Notes: generated by a model not told the origin, from the letters alone. A stretch of DNA of 64,000 nucleotides from Streptomyces lydicus (GCF_000717345.1 NZ_JNZA01000027.1:1-64000); one strand, 5' to 3'. Numbered from the stretch's first letter, positions 44,219 through 53,422 are shown. Numbers and translations are program-made.

Positions 44219-44781
44219 CTCCCGGCCTGCCCGTGTTCGGATTCGACTAGGTGGGCGCGCAGCCTGTCCAGCGCCCGGGCCCGGTGCCGGGCGGCGGTGC
44301 CGCGGTGCACCTTCATGATCTTCGCGGCCTGGTCAATGGTGTAGCCGTCCAGGTCGACGAGGATGACGATGCCGGCCTGCCGGTGCGACAGCAGCCCCAG
44401 CAGGCGGACCGCTTCGATCTCGGCGTGCCGGCGCTCCACCCCGCCGTCCCAGCCGCCGGGCCCCGCCGCCCCCGGTTCACCGCCCTCCTCCAGCCCGTCC
44501 AACCGGTCCACCAGGACCTGGCGCCGCTCCTTGCGCCGGGCGTCGCGGGCGACGTTGAGCACCGCGGTGAAGGCATAGGCGTACGGCTCCGGGTGGGCGA
44601 GGAAGCGCTGCGGGCGGGCGGCGAGTCTGAGGTACGCCTCGTGCACCACGTCCTCCGCCGACTGCCGTGAACCGGCCAGCATCACCGCTCTTCGGTAGAG
44701 CCGGGGCAGCAGCCCGCAGAAGACCTCGTCGAAGGCGGGTGACGCGCCGGACGACGCTGAGGGTGGTGTCGCATCGGCCAT
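44215..44781 (-). CDS. ECF/SigE-like RNA polymerase sigma factor
   Basis: The 188-residue sigma-70 family protein has region 2 (LPRLYRRAVMLAGSRQSAEDVVHEAYLRLAARPQRF) and region 4 (LLGLLSHRQAGIVILVDLDGYTIDQAAKIMKVHRGTAARHRARALDRLRAHL), separated by a Gly/Glu-rich linker. Proteins of this type direct polymerase to stress or envelope promoters. ATG 44781 lies 12 codons before region 2. The downstream membrane-protein gene overlaps by 4 bp and is a likely regulator of its activity. The gene is divergent from the flavin reductase, but the palindrome at 44954 is close to that gene and far (173 bp) from this one. Confidence 0.83.
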   Translation of the reverse strand: MADATPPSASSGASPAFDEVFCGLLPRLYRRAVMLAGSRQSAEDVVHEAYLRLAARPQRFLAHPEPYAYAFTAVLNVARDARRKERRQVLVDRLDGLEEGGEPGAAGPGGWDGGVERRHAEIEAVRLLGLLSHRQAGIVILVDLDGYTIDQAAKIMKVHRGTAARHRARALDRLRAHLVESEHGQAGR

Positions 44782-44953
44782 GTACCGGAACTCCCCCGTG
44801 CTCGGCTACGGACGCGGCCGAGGCGACCGCTCCCCCGCGGACGACACGCAAGCGGGAATCCGCCCTCCCAATTTCCCCCGGAATCCCCCGGCATCCCGGC
44901 GGTCGGCGGGCAAACCACGCGTCCGGGTGGCCGTCACCTCCTCCGCCTTCACA

Positions 44954-44970
44954 ACTGACGCTCCATCAGA
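44954..44970. promoter_or_regulatory. Regulon palindrome before the flavin reductase
   Basis: ACTGACG-CTC-CATCAGA has one arm mismatch and ends 12 bp before the ATG at 44983. Confidence 0.7.
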
Positions 44971-44982
44971 TTCAATGCAGGC

Positions 44983-45612
44983 ATGATGGGACACGCCGGA
45001 ATGGCGGCCACGGCCGTGCGATACCTGCGCTCCGTCGGCGCACCGACCTCGGCCGCGGCACCGGCCACCCCCGCCGCGCCCGTCCCACGCCCGGCCCTGC
45101 GCGCCGTGCGCGAGGACGAGCGCGCCCCGCTGGACGCGGCCGAATTCCGCGCCGCCCTGGGGCACTTCGCCAGCGGCGTCACGATCATCACGGCCCCCGG
45201 GGAGCCCGGCCCGGCCGGCTTCGCCTGCCAGTCCTTCACTTCCCTGTCCCTGGACCCGCCGCTGGTGGCGTTCATGGTGGCGCGCACGTCGACGACCTGG
45301 CCGCGGATCGCCCGCGCCGGGGTGTTCTGCGTCAATGTCCTCGGCGCGGGCCACGGCGCGCTGTGCCGTGCCTTCGCGGTCAGCGGCGCCGACAAGTTCG
45401 CCGGCGTCCGCCACGTGCCGGCCCCGGCGACCGGCTCGCCGCGCCTGGCGGACGTCCCGGCGTGGATCGACTGCACGATCCACGCCGTGCACACCGGCGG
45501 CGACCACCTGATCGTGGTCGGCCGGGTCGACGCCCTCGGTACCGATCCGCGCGCCGCCGCGGCCGGCCCGCTCCTCTTCCACCGGGGCGCCTTCGGGCAG
45601 TTCAGCCCGTGA
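44983..45612 (+). CDS. Flavin reductase-like (HsaB type) component
   Basis: The 209-residue flavin-reductase-domain protein is of the type that supplies FMNH2 or FADH2 to two-component monooxygenases such as HsaAB. It shows FRAALGHFASGVTIIT, GFACQSFTSLSLDPPLVAFMVARTSTTWPRI, GVFCVNVLGAGHGALCRAFAVSGADKF and LLFHRGAFGQF. An Ala/Pro-rich leader of about 50 residues precedes the domain; ATG 44983, 44986 or 45001 are alternatives and no strong ribosome site is seen. It carries the regulon palindrome, but no monooxygenase gene is adjacent, so the luciferase-like enzyme at 5202 is a candidate partner. Its end overlaps the convergent MFS gene by 11 bp. Confidence 0.84.
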   Translation: MMGHAGMAATAVRYLRSVGAPTSAAAPATPAAPVPRPALRAVREDERAPLDAAEFRAALGHFASGVTIITAPGEPGPAGFACQSFTSLSLDPPLVAFMVARTSTTWPRIARAGVFCVNVLGAGHGALCRAFAVSGADKFAGVRHVPAPATGSPRLADVPAWIDCTIHAVHTGGDHLIVVGRVDALGTDPRAAAAGPLLFHRGAFGQFSP

Positions 45613-46927
45613 GCGCCACCGCCCGCACCCCGCCCCGCCGCTCGCGGATGACCAGGGCCATCAGGGCCGCCAGGGCGCACAGCGCCCCCGCGGTGTACCA
45701 GACCGGGTTGTACGTACCGAACGCGTCGCGCGCCAGGCCCCCCAGGAAGGCGATCAGCGCGGCACCCACCTGGTGCGCGGCCAGCACCCAGCCGAAGACG
45801 ATCGCGGCGTCCTCGCCGTAGTGCTCGCGGCACAGGGCGAGGGTCGGCGGTACGGTCGCCACCCAGTCCAGACCGTAGAAGACGATGAAGAAGACCATCG
45901 GCGGGTGGACGGTGTCGGCCAGCAGCAGCGGCAGGAACATCAGGGACAGGCCGCGCAGTCCGTAGTAGACGGCGAGCAGCCGGCGGGCGCTGAAGCGGTC
46001 GGTGAACCAGCCGGAGGCGACGGTTCCGGCGATGTCGAAGACGCCGATCACCGCGAGCAGCGACGCGGCCGCCGTCATCGGCATGCCGTGGTCGTGCGCC
46101 GCCGGCACGAAGTGGGTCTTGACCAGGCCGTTCGTCGTCGCACCGCAGATCGCGAAGGTGCCCGCCAGCAGCCAGAAGGGGCCCGTGCCGGCCGCCGAGA
46201 CGAGCGCCCGCACCGCGCGCCGGGCGGCCCCGCGCTGCGGAGGCGGCCTGGGGACGAACTCCGCCGCCCCGTACGGCGCGAGGCCCACGTCCGCCGGGTG
46301 GTCGCGCAGCAGCAGCCACACCAGGGGGACGACGGCGAGCGCGGCCAGTGCGACGGTCACCGCGGCCGGCCGCCAGCCGTGCCGCTCGACGACCACGGAG
46401 AGCGCCGGCAGGAAGATCAGCTGGCCGGACGCGCCGGCCGCGGTGAGGATGCCGGTGACCAGCCCGCGCCGCGCGGTGAACCACCGGCCGGTGACCGTCG
46501 CGGCGAAGGCCAGCGCCATCGAACCGCTGCCCAGCCCCACCAACACGCCCCAGTACAGGACCAGTTGCCAGCTCGACGTCATGAAGCAGGTCAGGCCGGC
46601 GCCGGCCGCGATCACCGTCAGCGCGCCGGCGACCACCCGCCGGATGCCGAACCGGTCCATCAGGGCCGCGGCGAACGGCGCCGTCAGCCCGTAGAGCGCC
46701 AGGTTCACCGAGACCGCGAAGCCGATCGTGCCGCGCGACCAGTGGAACTCGGCGTGCAGCGGCTCGATGAGCAGACCGGGGAGGGAGGCGAAGCCGGCCG
46801 CGCCGATGAGGGTGAGGAAGGTGACGGCGGCGACGGACCAGGCACGGTGCGGCCGCCGGCGACGGGGCGGGGCCGCCGGGCCCGCAACCTGTGCGCGGGC
46901 GGGCAGTTCGGAGGGGGTGAGGGTCAC
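45602..46927 (-). CDS. MFS transporter (monocarboxylate/oxalate-formate antiporter type)
   Basis: The 441-residue protein has twelve predicted membrane helices. The MFS pattern is visible in FHWSRGTIGFAVSVNLALYGLTAPFAAALMDRFGIRRVV and ASGWFTDRFSARRLLAVYYGLRGLSL. The family usually moves carboxylates. GTG 46927 has GAAGGTGG upstream and gives VTLTPSELP; an earlier in-frame start lacks support. It sits between the flavin reductase and the alcohol dehydrogenase operon and could import the pathway substrate, but no regulon palindrome lies in its promoter region. Confidence 0.83.
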   Translation of the reverse strand: MTLTPSELPARAQVAGPAAPPRRRRPHRAWSVAAVTFLTLIGAAGFASLPGLLIEPLHAEFHWSRGTIGFAVSVNLALYGLTAPFAAALMDRFGIRRVVAGALTVIAAGAGLTCFMTSSWQLVLYWGVLVGLGSGSMALAFAATVTGRWFTARRGLVTGILTAAGASGQLIFLPALSVVVERHGWRPAAVTVALAALAVVPLVWLLLRDHPADVGLAPYGAAEFVPRPPPQRGAARRAVRALVSAAGTGPFWLLAGTFAICGATTNGLVKTHFVPAAHDHGMPMTAAASLLAVIGVFDIAGTVASGWFTDRFSARRLLAVYYGLRGLSLMFLPLLLADTVHPPMVFFIVFYGLDWVATVPPTLALCREHYGEDAAIVFGWVLAAHQVGAALIAFLGGLARDAFGTYNPVWYTAGALCALAALMALVIRERRGGVRAVALTG

Positions 46928-46999
46928 CCGACCACCTTCGCCCGGCACCCCCGCACACAACGAGTGGCCGGAAGGCCATGGTTCATCAGGATCGGGCCA

Positions 47000-48067
47000 C
47001 TAGAACGTCAGCACCGCCCGCGCCACCCGCCCGTGGTGCGCGTCGTCCGCCGCCTTCGCGAAGTCCTCCACCGGGTACGTCCTCGTCACCAGCTCGTCCA
47101 GCAGCAGCCGCCCCTCGCGGTACAGCCGGGCGTACAGCGCGATGTCCCGCTGCGGCCGCGACGAGCCGTACCGGCACCCCAGGATCGACTTGTCCAGATA
47201 CATCGACGACACCGGGAACGACGCCTCCGCACCGGCCGGTGGCACCCCGAGCAGCACCGCCTGGCCGTGCCGGTCCAGCAGCTCGACCGCCTGCCGGATC
47301 AGCCGGGTGCTGCCCACGCACTCGAAGGCGTGGTCGGCACCGGTCGGCAGGATCTCCTTCACGGCCTTGACGCCGTCCGCCACCGCCGACGCGTCCACGA
47401 AGTGCGTCGCCCCGAACTGCCGGGCCATCGCCTCCTTCGCCGGGTTGGCGTCCACCGCGACGATCGTCGACGCCCCGGCGATCCGCGCCCCCTGGAGCAC
47501 ATTGAGCCCGACGCCGCCGGCCCCGATCACCACCACCGACTCACCGCGGTCCACCCGCGCGCGGTTCAGCACCGCCCCCACCCCGGTCAGCACCGCACAC
47601 CCGATCAGCGCGGCCGAGGTCAGCGGGATCTCCTTGCCGATCTTCACCGCCTGCACCGCCTTGACGACCGTACGCTCCGCGAACGCCGAGTTCGAGGCGA
47701 AGTTGAACAGCTCGGCCGCCCCGCGCCGGAACGGCTTCCCCGGCATGCCGATCGCCGTACGGCACATCGTCGGCCGCCCCCGGTCGCACTCCGCGCACGC
47801 CCCGCAGTTGGCCAGCGTCGACAGCGCGACGTGATCGCCGGGCGCCACGTGCCCGACGCCCGCGCCCACGGCTTCGACCACCCCCGCCCCCTCGTGTCCC
47901 AGCACCACCGGCACCGGAAACGGAATCGTCCCGTCGACCACCGACAGGTCGCTGTGGCACAGCCCGGCCGCCCGGATGCCGACCAGCACCTCGCCCGGCC
48001 CCGGATCCCGCACCGTCAGGTCGTCCACGACCCGGGGCCGCTCACCGTCGAATATGACGCCTTTCAT
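47000..48067 (-). CDS. Zinc-dependent alcohol dehydrogenase (MDR family)
   Basis: The 355-residue medium-chain dehydrogenase has catalytic zinc ligands Cys37 (GLCHSD) and His58-Glu59 (GHEGAG), structural zinc ligands Cys88/91/94/102 (NCGACAECDRGRPTMC) and the Rossmann motif VIGAGGVGLNVLQG. It oxidises an alcohol to aldehyde or ketone with NAD(P). Its ATG overlaps the stop of the acyl-CoA dehydrogenase by one base, and it is the last gene of the SDR/acyl-CoA dehydrogenase/alcohol dehydrogenase operon starting at 50191 beside a palindrome. With the aldehyde dehydrogenase at 1867 it could convert an alcohol to an acid for CoA activation. Confidence 0.88.
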   Translation of the reverse strand: MKGVIFDGERPRVVDDLTVRDPGPGEVLVGIRAAGLCHSDLSVVDGTIPFPVPVVLGHEGAGVVEAVGAGVGHVAPGDHVALSTLANCGACAECDRGRPTMCRTAIGMPGKPFRRGAAELFNFASNSAFAERTVVKAVQAVKIGKEIPLTSAALIGCAVLTGVGAVLNRARVDRGESVVVIGAGGVGLNVLQGARIAGASTIVAVDANPAKEAMARQFGATHFVDASAVADGVKAVKEILPTGADHAFECVGSTRLIRQAVELLDRHGQAVLLGVPPAGAEASFPVSSMYLDKSILGCRYGSSRPQRDIALYARLYREGRLLLDELVTRTYPVEDFAKAADDAHHGRVARAVLTF

Positions 48068-49263
48068 CACCGCTCCACTCTGGGCAGGCCGAGCACGCGC
48101 TCGGCGATGATGGTGCGCTGGATCTCGTCCGAGCCGCCGTACAGCGTGTCGGCCCGGCTGAACAGGAACAGCCGCTGCAGCGCGTCCAGTTCGTACGGCG
48201 CCTGCGCGGTCCAGTCGAGGGGCCCCAGTGCGGCCGCGGCGCCCCGCACCCGCATCGCCAGTTCCCCGAGCCGCTGGTGCCAGCCGCCCCACAGCAGCTT
48301 CGCCACGCTCGGCGCGCCCGCGTCCCCGGCCGCCCCCAGGGTCCGCAGCGCGTTCCACCGCATCACCCGCAACTCGGCCCACTGCCGTACGAGTTGCTCG
48401 CGCAGCACCGGGTCGCGGAGCGCGCCGCAACGCACCGCCGCCGCGACCACCTCGCCCAGCTCCGCAGCGAACCCGATCTGCTGGACGAGCGTCGAGACCC
48501 CCCGCTCCAGCGCCAGCAGCCCCATCGCCACCCGCCAGCCGGCCCCCTCCCCGCCCACCACGTGCCCGGCCCGCGCCACCGCCCCGTCGAAGAACACCTC
48601 GTTGAACTCTGCCGTCCCCGACATCTGCCGGATCGGCCGCACCTCGATCCGCCCCGGCTGGTCCATCGGCACCAGCAGGAACGACAGCCCCCGGTGCCGC
48701 CGCTCACCCGGATCCGTCCGCGCGAGCACGAAGCACCAGTCGGCCTCCTTGGCCAGTGAGGTCCAGATCTTCTGCCCGCTGATCCGGTAGCCGGCCCCGT
48801 CCCGCACCGCCACCGTCCGCAGCCCCGCCAGGTCCGACCCCGCGTCCGGCTCGCTGTAGCCCTGGCACCACAGCTCCTCGCCCCGCGCGACGGCCGGCAG
48901 GAACCGCCGCCGCTGCGCCTCGTCCCCGTACGCGAGCAGCGTCGGCGCCAGCAGGTTCTCCCCGATGTGCCCGACCCGCCCGGGCGCCCTGGCCCGCGCG
49001 TACTCCTCGGCCCACACCACCTGCTGCGTCAGGCTCGCCGCGCGGTTGCCGTACGCACCGTGCGCGCGGTCCCACCCGAGCCCGATCCAGCCACCGGCCC
49101 CGAGCTCGCGCTCCCACGCCCGGCGCGCCACGGCCCCCTCGTGCTCACTCCCCGGCCCGCCACGGCCCGCCAACTCCGCGTACGGGCCCACGAGATGCCC
49201 CGCCAGCCACTCCCGGGCCGCCGCCCGGAACCCCTCGTCCGCACTCCCGAACGCAAAGTCCAC
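48067..49263 (-). CDS. Acyl-CoA dehydrogenase (FadE-type)
   Basis: The 398-residue FAD enzyme has the motifs WCQGYSEPDAGSDLAGLRTVAVRDG, KIWTSLAKEADWCFVLARTDP, RQMSGTAEFNEVFFDGAVA and the C-terminal GGSDEIQRTIIAERVLGLPR. It introduces an alpha-beta double bond into an acyl-CoA. GTG 49263 has GGGAGGG upstream; the frame is open further back but Arg-rich and unconvincing. It lies 34 bp after the SDR gene and overlaps the alcohol dehydrogenase start, so it is the middle of a three-gene operon. No catalytic Glu of the canonical C-terminal type is seen, consistent with variants of actinobacterial catabolic dehydrogenases. Confidence 0.87.
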   Translation of the reverse strand: MDFAFGSADEGFRAAAREWLAGHLVGPYAELAGRGGPGSEHEGAVARRAWERELGAGGWIGLGWDRAHGAYGNRAASLTQQVVWAEEYARARAPGRVGHIGENLLAPTLLAYGDEAQRRRFLPAVARGEELWCQGYSEPDAGSDLAGLRTVAVRDGAGYRISGQKIWTSLAKEADWCFVLARTDPGERRHRGLSFLLVPMDQPGRIEVRPIRQMSGTAEFNEVFFDGAVARAGHVVGGEGAGWRVAMGLLALERGVSTLVQQIGFAAELGEVVAAAVRCGALRDPVLREQLVRQWAELRVMRWNALRTLGAAGDAGAPSVAKLLWGGWHQRLGELAMRVRGAAAALGPLDWTAQAPYELDALQRLFLFSRADTLYGGSDEIQRTIIAERVLGLPRVER

Positions 49264-49297
49264 AACGCCCTCCCGGCCCGCACGTGCACGACAGGCC

Positions 49298-50191
49298 CTA
49301 CCGCTTCGCCGCCGCCTCCGCCATCGCCTCCAGCTGCGCCAGCATCGGCATGGGGTCGACGCCCACGGCACCCGGCACCACCTCGGCCACCCGTTCCGGT
49401 GTCCACCCGCCCTCGCCGGCGTACACGGAGCGCAGCTCCGCGGGCTGGGCCCACACCGCGATCTTCGGACCGGCCACCGTGTAGACCTGCCCGGTGACCT
49501 CGCGGGCCCGCTCGCTGAGCAGGTAGACGACGAACGCCGCCACGTCCTCCGGCTCGCCGATCTCCTTGAGTTCCATCGGCACCTTCGCCGACATCCGCGT
49601 CCGGGCGACGGGCGCCACCGCGTTGGCAGTCACCCCGTACTTGTGCAGGCCAAGCGCGGCGCTGCGCACCAGCGAGATGATCCCGCCCTTCGCGGACGCG
49701 TAGTTGGCCTGCGACACCGACCCCTGGTGGTTGCCGCTGGTGAAGCCCACCAGCGTCCCGGAGCCCTGGCGCCGCATGACCGCGGCCGCGGCCCGGAACA
49801 CCGTGAAGGTGCCCTTGAGGTGGGTGGCGACCACCGGGTCCCACTCCTCCTCGGACATGTTGAAGAGCATCCGCTCGCGCAGGATCCCGGCCACGCACAC
49901 CACGCCGTCGATCCGCCCGTACTGCGCCAGCGCGGTGTCCACGATCCGCTGCCCGCCGGCCATCGTGGAGACGTCGTCGGCGACCGCGGTGGCGACCCCG
50001 CCCGCCGCCTCGATCTCCTTCACCACCGAGTCGGCGATCCCGCTGCTCGGTTCGGCACCGTCGAGGGCGACTCCGAAGTCGTTGACGACGACCTTCGCCC
50101 CTTCGTGTGCGCAGGCCAGCGCCACCGCCCGCCCGATGCCGCGCCCGGCCCCCGTGACGGCGACCACCTTGCCGGCCAGGAAGTTCCCCAT
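49298..50191 (-). CDS. SDR, 17beta-HSD4-like hydroxyacyl-CoA dehydrogenase
   Basis: The 297-residue SDR has the cofactor motif TGAGRGIG (13-20), VNDFGVALDGAEPSSGIADSVVKEIEAAGG as in peroxisomal multifunctional enzyme-type (3R)-hydroxyacyl-CoA dehydrogenases, and catalytic Tyr164/Lys168 (NYASAK). The NNAG motif is changed to CVAG. It probably oxidises a beta-hydroxyacyl-CoA to the ketoacyl-CoA. ATG 50191 lies 21 bp from the palindrome at 50213. It is the first gene of the operon with the acyl-CoA dehydrogenase and the alcohol dehydrogenase, divergent from the cyclase-family gene. Confidence 0.88.
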   Translation of the reverse strand: MGNFLAGKVVAVTGAGRGIGRAVALACAHEGAKVVVNDFGVALDGAEPSSGIADSVVKEIEAAGGVATAVADDVSTMAGGQRIVDTALAQYGRIDGVVCVAGILRERMLFNMSEEEWDPVVATHLKGTFTVFRAAAAVMRRQGSGTLVGFTSGNHQGSVSQANYASAKGGIISLVRSAALGLHKYGVTANAVAPVARTRMSAKVPMELKEIGEPEDVAAFVVYLLSERAREVTGQVYTVAGPKIAVWAQPAELRSVYAGEGGWTPERVAEVVPGAVGVDPMPMLAQLEAMAEAAAKR

Positions 50192-50212
50192 GCCGCACCC
50201 CTTCCACCCGTT

Positions 50213-50229
50213 TCTGACGGACCGTTAGA
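50213..50229. promoter_or_regulatory. Regulon palindrome in a divergent promoter
   Basis: TCTGACG-GAC-CGTTAGA has one arm change. It lies 21 bp upstream of the SDR start and 71 bp upstream of the cyclase-family gene, so it may control both. Confidence 0.73.
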
Positions 50230-50300
50230 TTTTTGAGCAGACGCAGTGCGAACACAAGACCCCGGCCCGAACCGGACCGACCCGCCCCGAGGAGGCCGTC

Positions 50301-51227
50301 ATGCCCCTGCCGCAGGAGTTCCACGACATCGCCGCACGCGTGAACAACTGGGGGCGCTGGGGGGCGGACGACGAGATCGGCACCCTCAACCTGATCACCG
50401 ACGAGGTGGTGCGCGCGGCCGCCGCCACCGTCCGCAGCGGCCGCCGCATCCCCCTCGCCCTCCCTCTCCGGCAGGACGGCGTGCAGACCGGGATGATCCC
50501 CGGCCGGGTCAATCCGCTGCACACCATGACCGCCATCAATCAGGAGATCTTCGGGCCCGGCACGGTCGCGACCTCGGACGACGCGGTCACCATGGGCCTG
50601 CAGGCGGCCACCCACTGGGACGGCCTCACCCATGTCTCGCACTCCGGGCGGCTCTACAACAACCGCCCGGCCGACGCGGTCACCGCGCACGCCGGCGCCA
50701 CCGTCCTCGGCATCGAGAAGGCCACCCCGATCACCTCGCGCGGCGTCCTGCTGGACGTGGCCCGCGCGCACGGCACCGACCTGCTGTCCGGCGGGCACGC
50801 CGTCACGCCGGAGGACCTGGACGCCGCCGAGGAGCTGGCCGGAACGACGGTCCGGGCCGGCGACATCGTCCTCGTACGGACCGGGCAGCTGCGGCACTAC
50901 CTCGCCGGCGACCGGCAGGCGTACGCGTTCCCCTCCCCCGGGCTGTCGCTGCGCACCCCGGAGTGGTTCCACGCCCGCGACGTGGCGGCGGTCGCCAACG
51001 ACACCCTGACCTTCGAGATCTTCCCGCCGGAGATCGAGGACCTGTGGATGCCGGTGCACGCGCTCCACCTCGTCGAGATGGGCATGCTCCAGGGCCAGAA
51101 CTGGAATCTGGAGGAGCTGGCGGCGGCCTGCGCGGAGGAGGGCCGCTACAGCTTCTTCCTGTCCGCCATGGCGGAGCCGTTCGTCGGCGGCTCCGGTACA
51201 CCGGTCGCGCCGGTGGCCGTCCTCTGA
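50301..51227 (+). CDS. Cyclase-family (kynurenine formamidase-like) metal hydrolase
   Basis: The 308-residue protein belongs to the cyclase family PF04199, which includes kynurenine formamidase, isatin hydrolase and some polyketide cyclases. Metal ligands are expected in ATHWDGLTHVSHSGRLYN (THxD..TH pattern, about 102-112) and a later His-rich MPVHALHLVEMG. It hydrolyses an amide or lactone-like bond, or opens a ring. ATG 50301 follows AGGAGG. The gene has no same-strand partner and is divergent from the SDR operon across one palindrome. Ring opening of an alicyclic diketone or lactone would fit the regulon but is inference. Confidence 0.85.
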   Translation: MPLPQEFHDIAARVNNWGRWGADDEIGTLNLITDEVVRAAAATVRSGRRIPLALPLRQDGVQTGMIPGRVNPLHTMTAINQEIFGPGTVATSDDAVTMGLQAATHWDGLTHVSHSGRLYNNRPADAVTAHAGATVLGIEKATPITSRGVLLDVARAHGTDLLSGGHAVTPEDLDAAEELAGTTVRAGDIVLVRTGQLRHYLAGDRQAYAFPSPGLSLRTPEWFHARDVAAVANDTLTFEIFPPEIEDLWMPVHALHLVEMGMLQGQNWNLEELAAACAEEGRYSFFLSAMAEPFVGGSGTPVAPVAVL

Positions 51228-51505
51228 GGGCACCCGGCGGGCCAGGTGGCGGTGCGCTCATGCGCGCCCCGAGCACGGCACCGCGCGCCGCCACCTCCCC
51301 GGCCACCGCCGGGGGCCCAACCAGGCCGCGATCCACACTCGTCGAGGTCAGGACCGGGTCGGCACCCGATTCCCCCCACATCCTCGGCGTCCCCTCGCGG
51401 CGAATCGCACCACCCAAGAGTGATCAACTGAGCACGCCACGTCAACACCTGGTCTGGACTAATTTCGTGACACCCGCTGCACCATTGGGCGTTATGCCCG
51501 AATTG

Positions 51506-51964
51506 TCAGGGTGTAAGGGAGCTCAGTTGGCCGCGCTCGGCGCCGGCCGCCATCAACAGCGGCCGCCCGCGGTCCACCTCGCACCAGATCCGCTTGCCGG
51601 CACCCTCCGGCTGCCAGCCCCAGCGGTCCGCCAGACCGTCGACCAGCTCCAGGCCGCGGCCGTTGGTGTCGTCCCCGTCGGCGTGCCGCGGGCGCGGCGG
51701 GCGGGCGCTGGCGTCCACCACCTCCACGCGGACCGTCCCCACGACGGCACCGGACCCGGAGAAGCACATCCGCAGCTCGGCCGCCGCACCGGTGTGCACC
51801 ACGGCGTTGGTGACGAGCTCGGAAATCAGCAGGATCAGGGTCTCGGCAAGCGGCTCGTCGGGCCCTATGCCGGATCCCACGAGCCGCGAACGGGCCCATC
51901 GCCTGGCCCGCCCCACTTCCGCGGGATCGGGCCGTACGTCCAACTGCACCTGAAGCACCTGCAC
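51506..51964 (-). CDS. HATPase-domain protein (anti-sigma kinase-like)
   Basis: The 152-residue protein has a GHKL ATP-binding fold with LILLISELVTNAVVHT (N box), VEVVDASARPPRPR (G1-like) and DDTNGRGLELVDGLADRWGW (G2). Streptomyces encodes many such SpoIIAB/RsbW-like proteins, often regulating sigma factors or anti-anti-sigma partners. No partner gene is adjacent. GTG 51964 gives MQVLQVQLDVRPD. A 19-bp perfect inverted repeat lies upstream at 52100. Confidence 0.8.
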   Translation of the reverse strand: MQVLQVQLDVRPDPAEVGRARRWARSRLVGSGIGPDEPLAETLILLISELVTNAVVHTGAAAELRMCFSGSGAVVGTVRVEVVDASARPPRPRHADGDDTNGRGLELVDGLADRWGWQPEGAGKRIWCEVDRGRPLLMAAGAERGQLSSLTP

Positions 51965-52437
51965 CGCTCACACCATCCGAACCGGCGGAAACATCGCCTC
52001 GCGCCTCCACGGGGTCACGGTGCGTGACCCCGGCGAAGCACAGCATGGTTGACGTTCAGTCACCCCAACAAGCGCTTCGGGCATATTCCAGCGCAAGGGA
52101 GTATGCGTGCTGCATACTGTGCGACGCACTTTGCGGGGAGTCGAACATGGGGGATTGTCGGGCTCTGGCCCAAGGCGGGCGGCGCGCAGTCCGTACCCCG
52201 GAGCCGTCGGAAGGACGACGCCGGGTTCGTTGCGCCACAGAACCACTCGCACCCAACGGAGCGTACCTGAGCGGAGCGCCGACTCCCCCCTGTGACGAGT
52301 CACGCCTAGGACACAACCCGATATCGACACTCCGTGACCACTTCTGTGTGGCGAGTCCGACATTTCGCACACAGGTTGCCTGAGTCTGACATCGCCGGTC
52401 ATCGGTCACCGCCCCTACGGCCTCGGCGCGACCCTGG
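51965..52437. other. Gene-free stretch upstream of the HATPase gene
   Basis: About 470 bp without a credible gene; frames on both strands have poor codon bias. The composition is locally AT-richer. The only clear structure is the 19-bp inverted repeat at 52100-52118. XRE-type regulator genes often accompany such HATPase genes in Streptomyces, but none is present here. Confidence 0.45.
52100..52118. promoter_or_regulatory. Perfect 19-bp inverted repeat
   Basis: AGTATGC-GTGCT-GCATACT has 7-bp arms and a 5-bp spacer, about 135 bp upstream of the HATPase gene. It is a candidate operator for an unidentified regulator. Confidence 0.45.
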
Positions 52438-53415
52438 TCAGCCGAGCAGGTCCGCGGCCAGCGCTTCTTCCGCCTCGGCCGCGACGCCCCAGCACGCGGC
52501 CCGCAACCAGGCCCGCTTGAGATGCAGATGCACATCGGCCTCCCAGGTGAAGCCCATCCCGCCGTGGACCTGCAGACAGTCCCGCGCGTTGCGCACCGCG
52601 GCCTCGTCGGCCAGCAGCTTGGCGCCCGTCACATCCATGGCACCCTCCGTGACCGCCGCCGCATAGACGGCACTTCGGGCTATTTCTGCACGTACGAGCA
52701 TCTGGGCGCACAGATGCTTGACCGCCTGGAAGGAGCCGATGGGCGCACCGAACTGGGTGCGCTCACGGGCATGGGCGACCGCCGTCTCGACCGTGCGGAC
52801 CGCGCTGCCCACCTGCTGCGCCGCGGTCAGCAGCGCGGCCTCGCGCCGCAGCCGGGACGGGTCGGGGCCGGCGAGGGGCGCGCCGCGCGGGAAGTCCGTG
52901 ACGCGGGCGAGCGGGGTGAGCGGGTCGACGGAGGTGAGCGGGGCACACGCCACCCGGTCCGGCGCACTCCGGTACACACCCGCCGCGCGCCCGGGTGCGC
53001 CCGCGGCGTCCCGCCCGCCCCCCTCCACCAAGATCAACTCATCGCAGTCGGCCGGGTGTTCCCACAGCACCGCCTCCGCCGAGCCGTCGCACAGCCCGGC
53101 GGTCCGTTCGCCGGCCGCCACCCCGTCGACCACCCCGGCCAGCAGTTCGCACGCCACCAGCGGCCCCGGCAGCAGCGCCCGGCCGACCTCCTCGAAGACC
53201 AGCACCGCCTCCGGCAGTCCGAGCCCCACCCCGCCGGCCTCCTCGGGCAGGCGCAGCGCGAAGAACCCGGCCGCGCCCAGCTCCCGCCACAGCGCACGGT
53301 CCAGGGCCGGTTCGTCGACCGCCGCCCGCAGCCGGTCCCGGCCGAACCGGCCGTCCAGCAGCTTCCGCGTCCCGTCCCGCAACGCCCGCTGTTCGTCGGT
53401 GAGTTGGAAGTGCAC
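52438..53415 (-). CDS. Acyl-CoA dehydrogenase, short subunit with catalytic-Glu motif
   Basis: This 325-residue acyl-CoA dehydrogenase is shorter than usual (about 380), with a reduced middle domain. It keeps LPEEAGGVGLGLPEAVLVFEEVGRALLPGPLVA and the C-terminal RTQFGAPIGSFQAVKHLCAQMLVRAE and HGGMGFTWEADVHLHLKRA, with the catalytic Glu in TWEA. Its GTG lies 7 bp after the stop of the companion dehydrogenase, so the pair probably forms a heteromeric alpha2beta2 enzyme of the kind known for actinobacterial steroid side-chain degradation (ChsE1-ChsE2). Both are below the palindrome at 54617. Confidence 0.86.
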   Translation of the reverse strand: MHFQLTDEQRALRDGTRKLLDGRFGRDRLRAAVDEPALDRALWRELGAAGFFALRLPEEAGGVGLGLPEAVLVFEEVGRALLPGPLVACELLAGVVDGVAAGERTAGLCDGSAEAVLWEHPADCDELILVEGGGRDAAGAPGRAAGVYRSAPDRVACAPLTSVDPLTPLARVTDFPRGAPLAGPDPSRLRREAALLTAAQQVGSAVRTVETAVAHARERTQFGAPIGSFQAVKHLCAQMLVRAEIARSAVYAAAVTEGAMDVTGAKLLADEAAVRNARDCLQVHGGMGFTWEADVHLHLKRAWLRAACWGVAAEAEEALAADLLG

Positions 53416-53422
53416 CGGCCGC

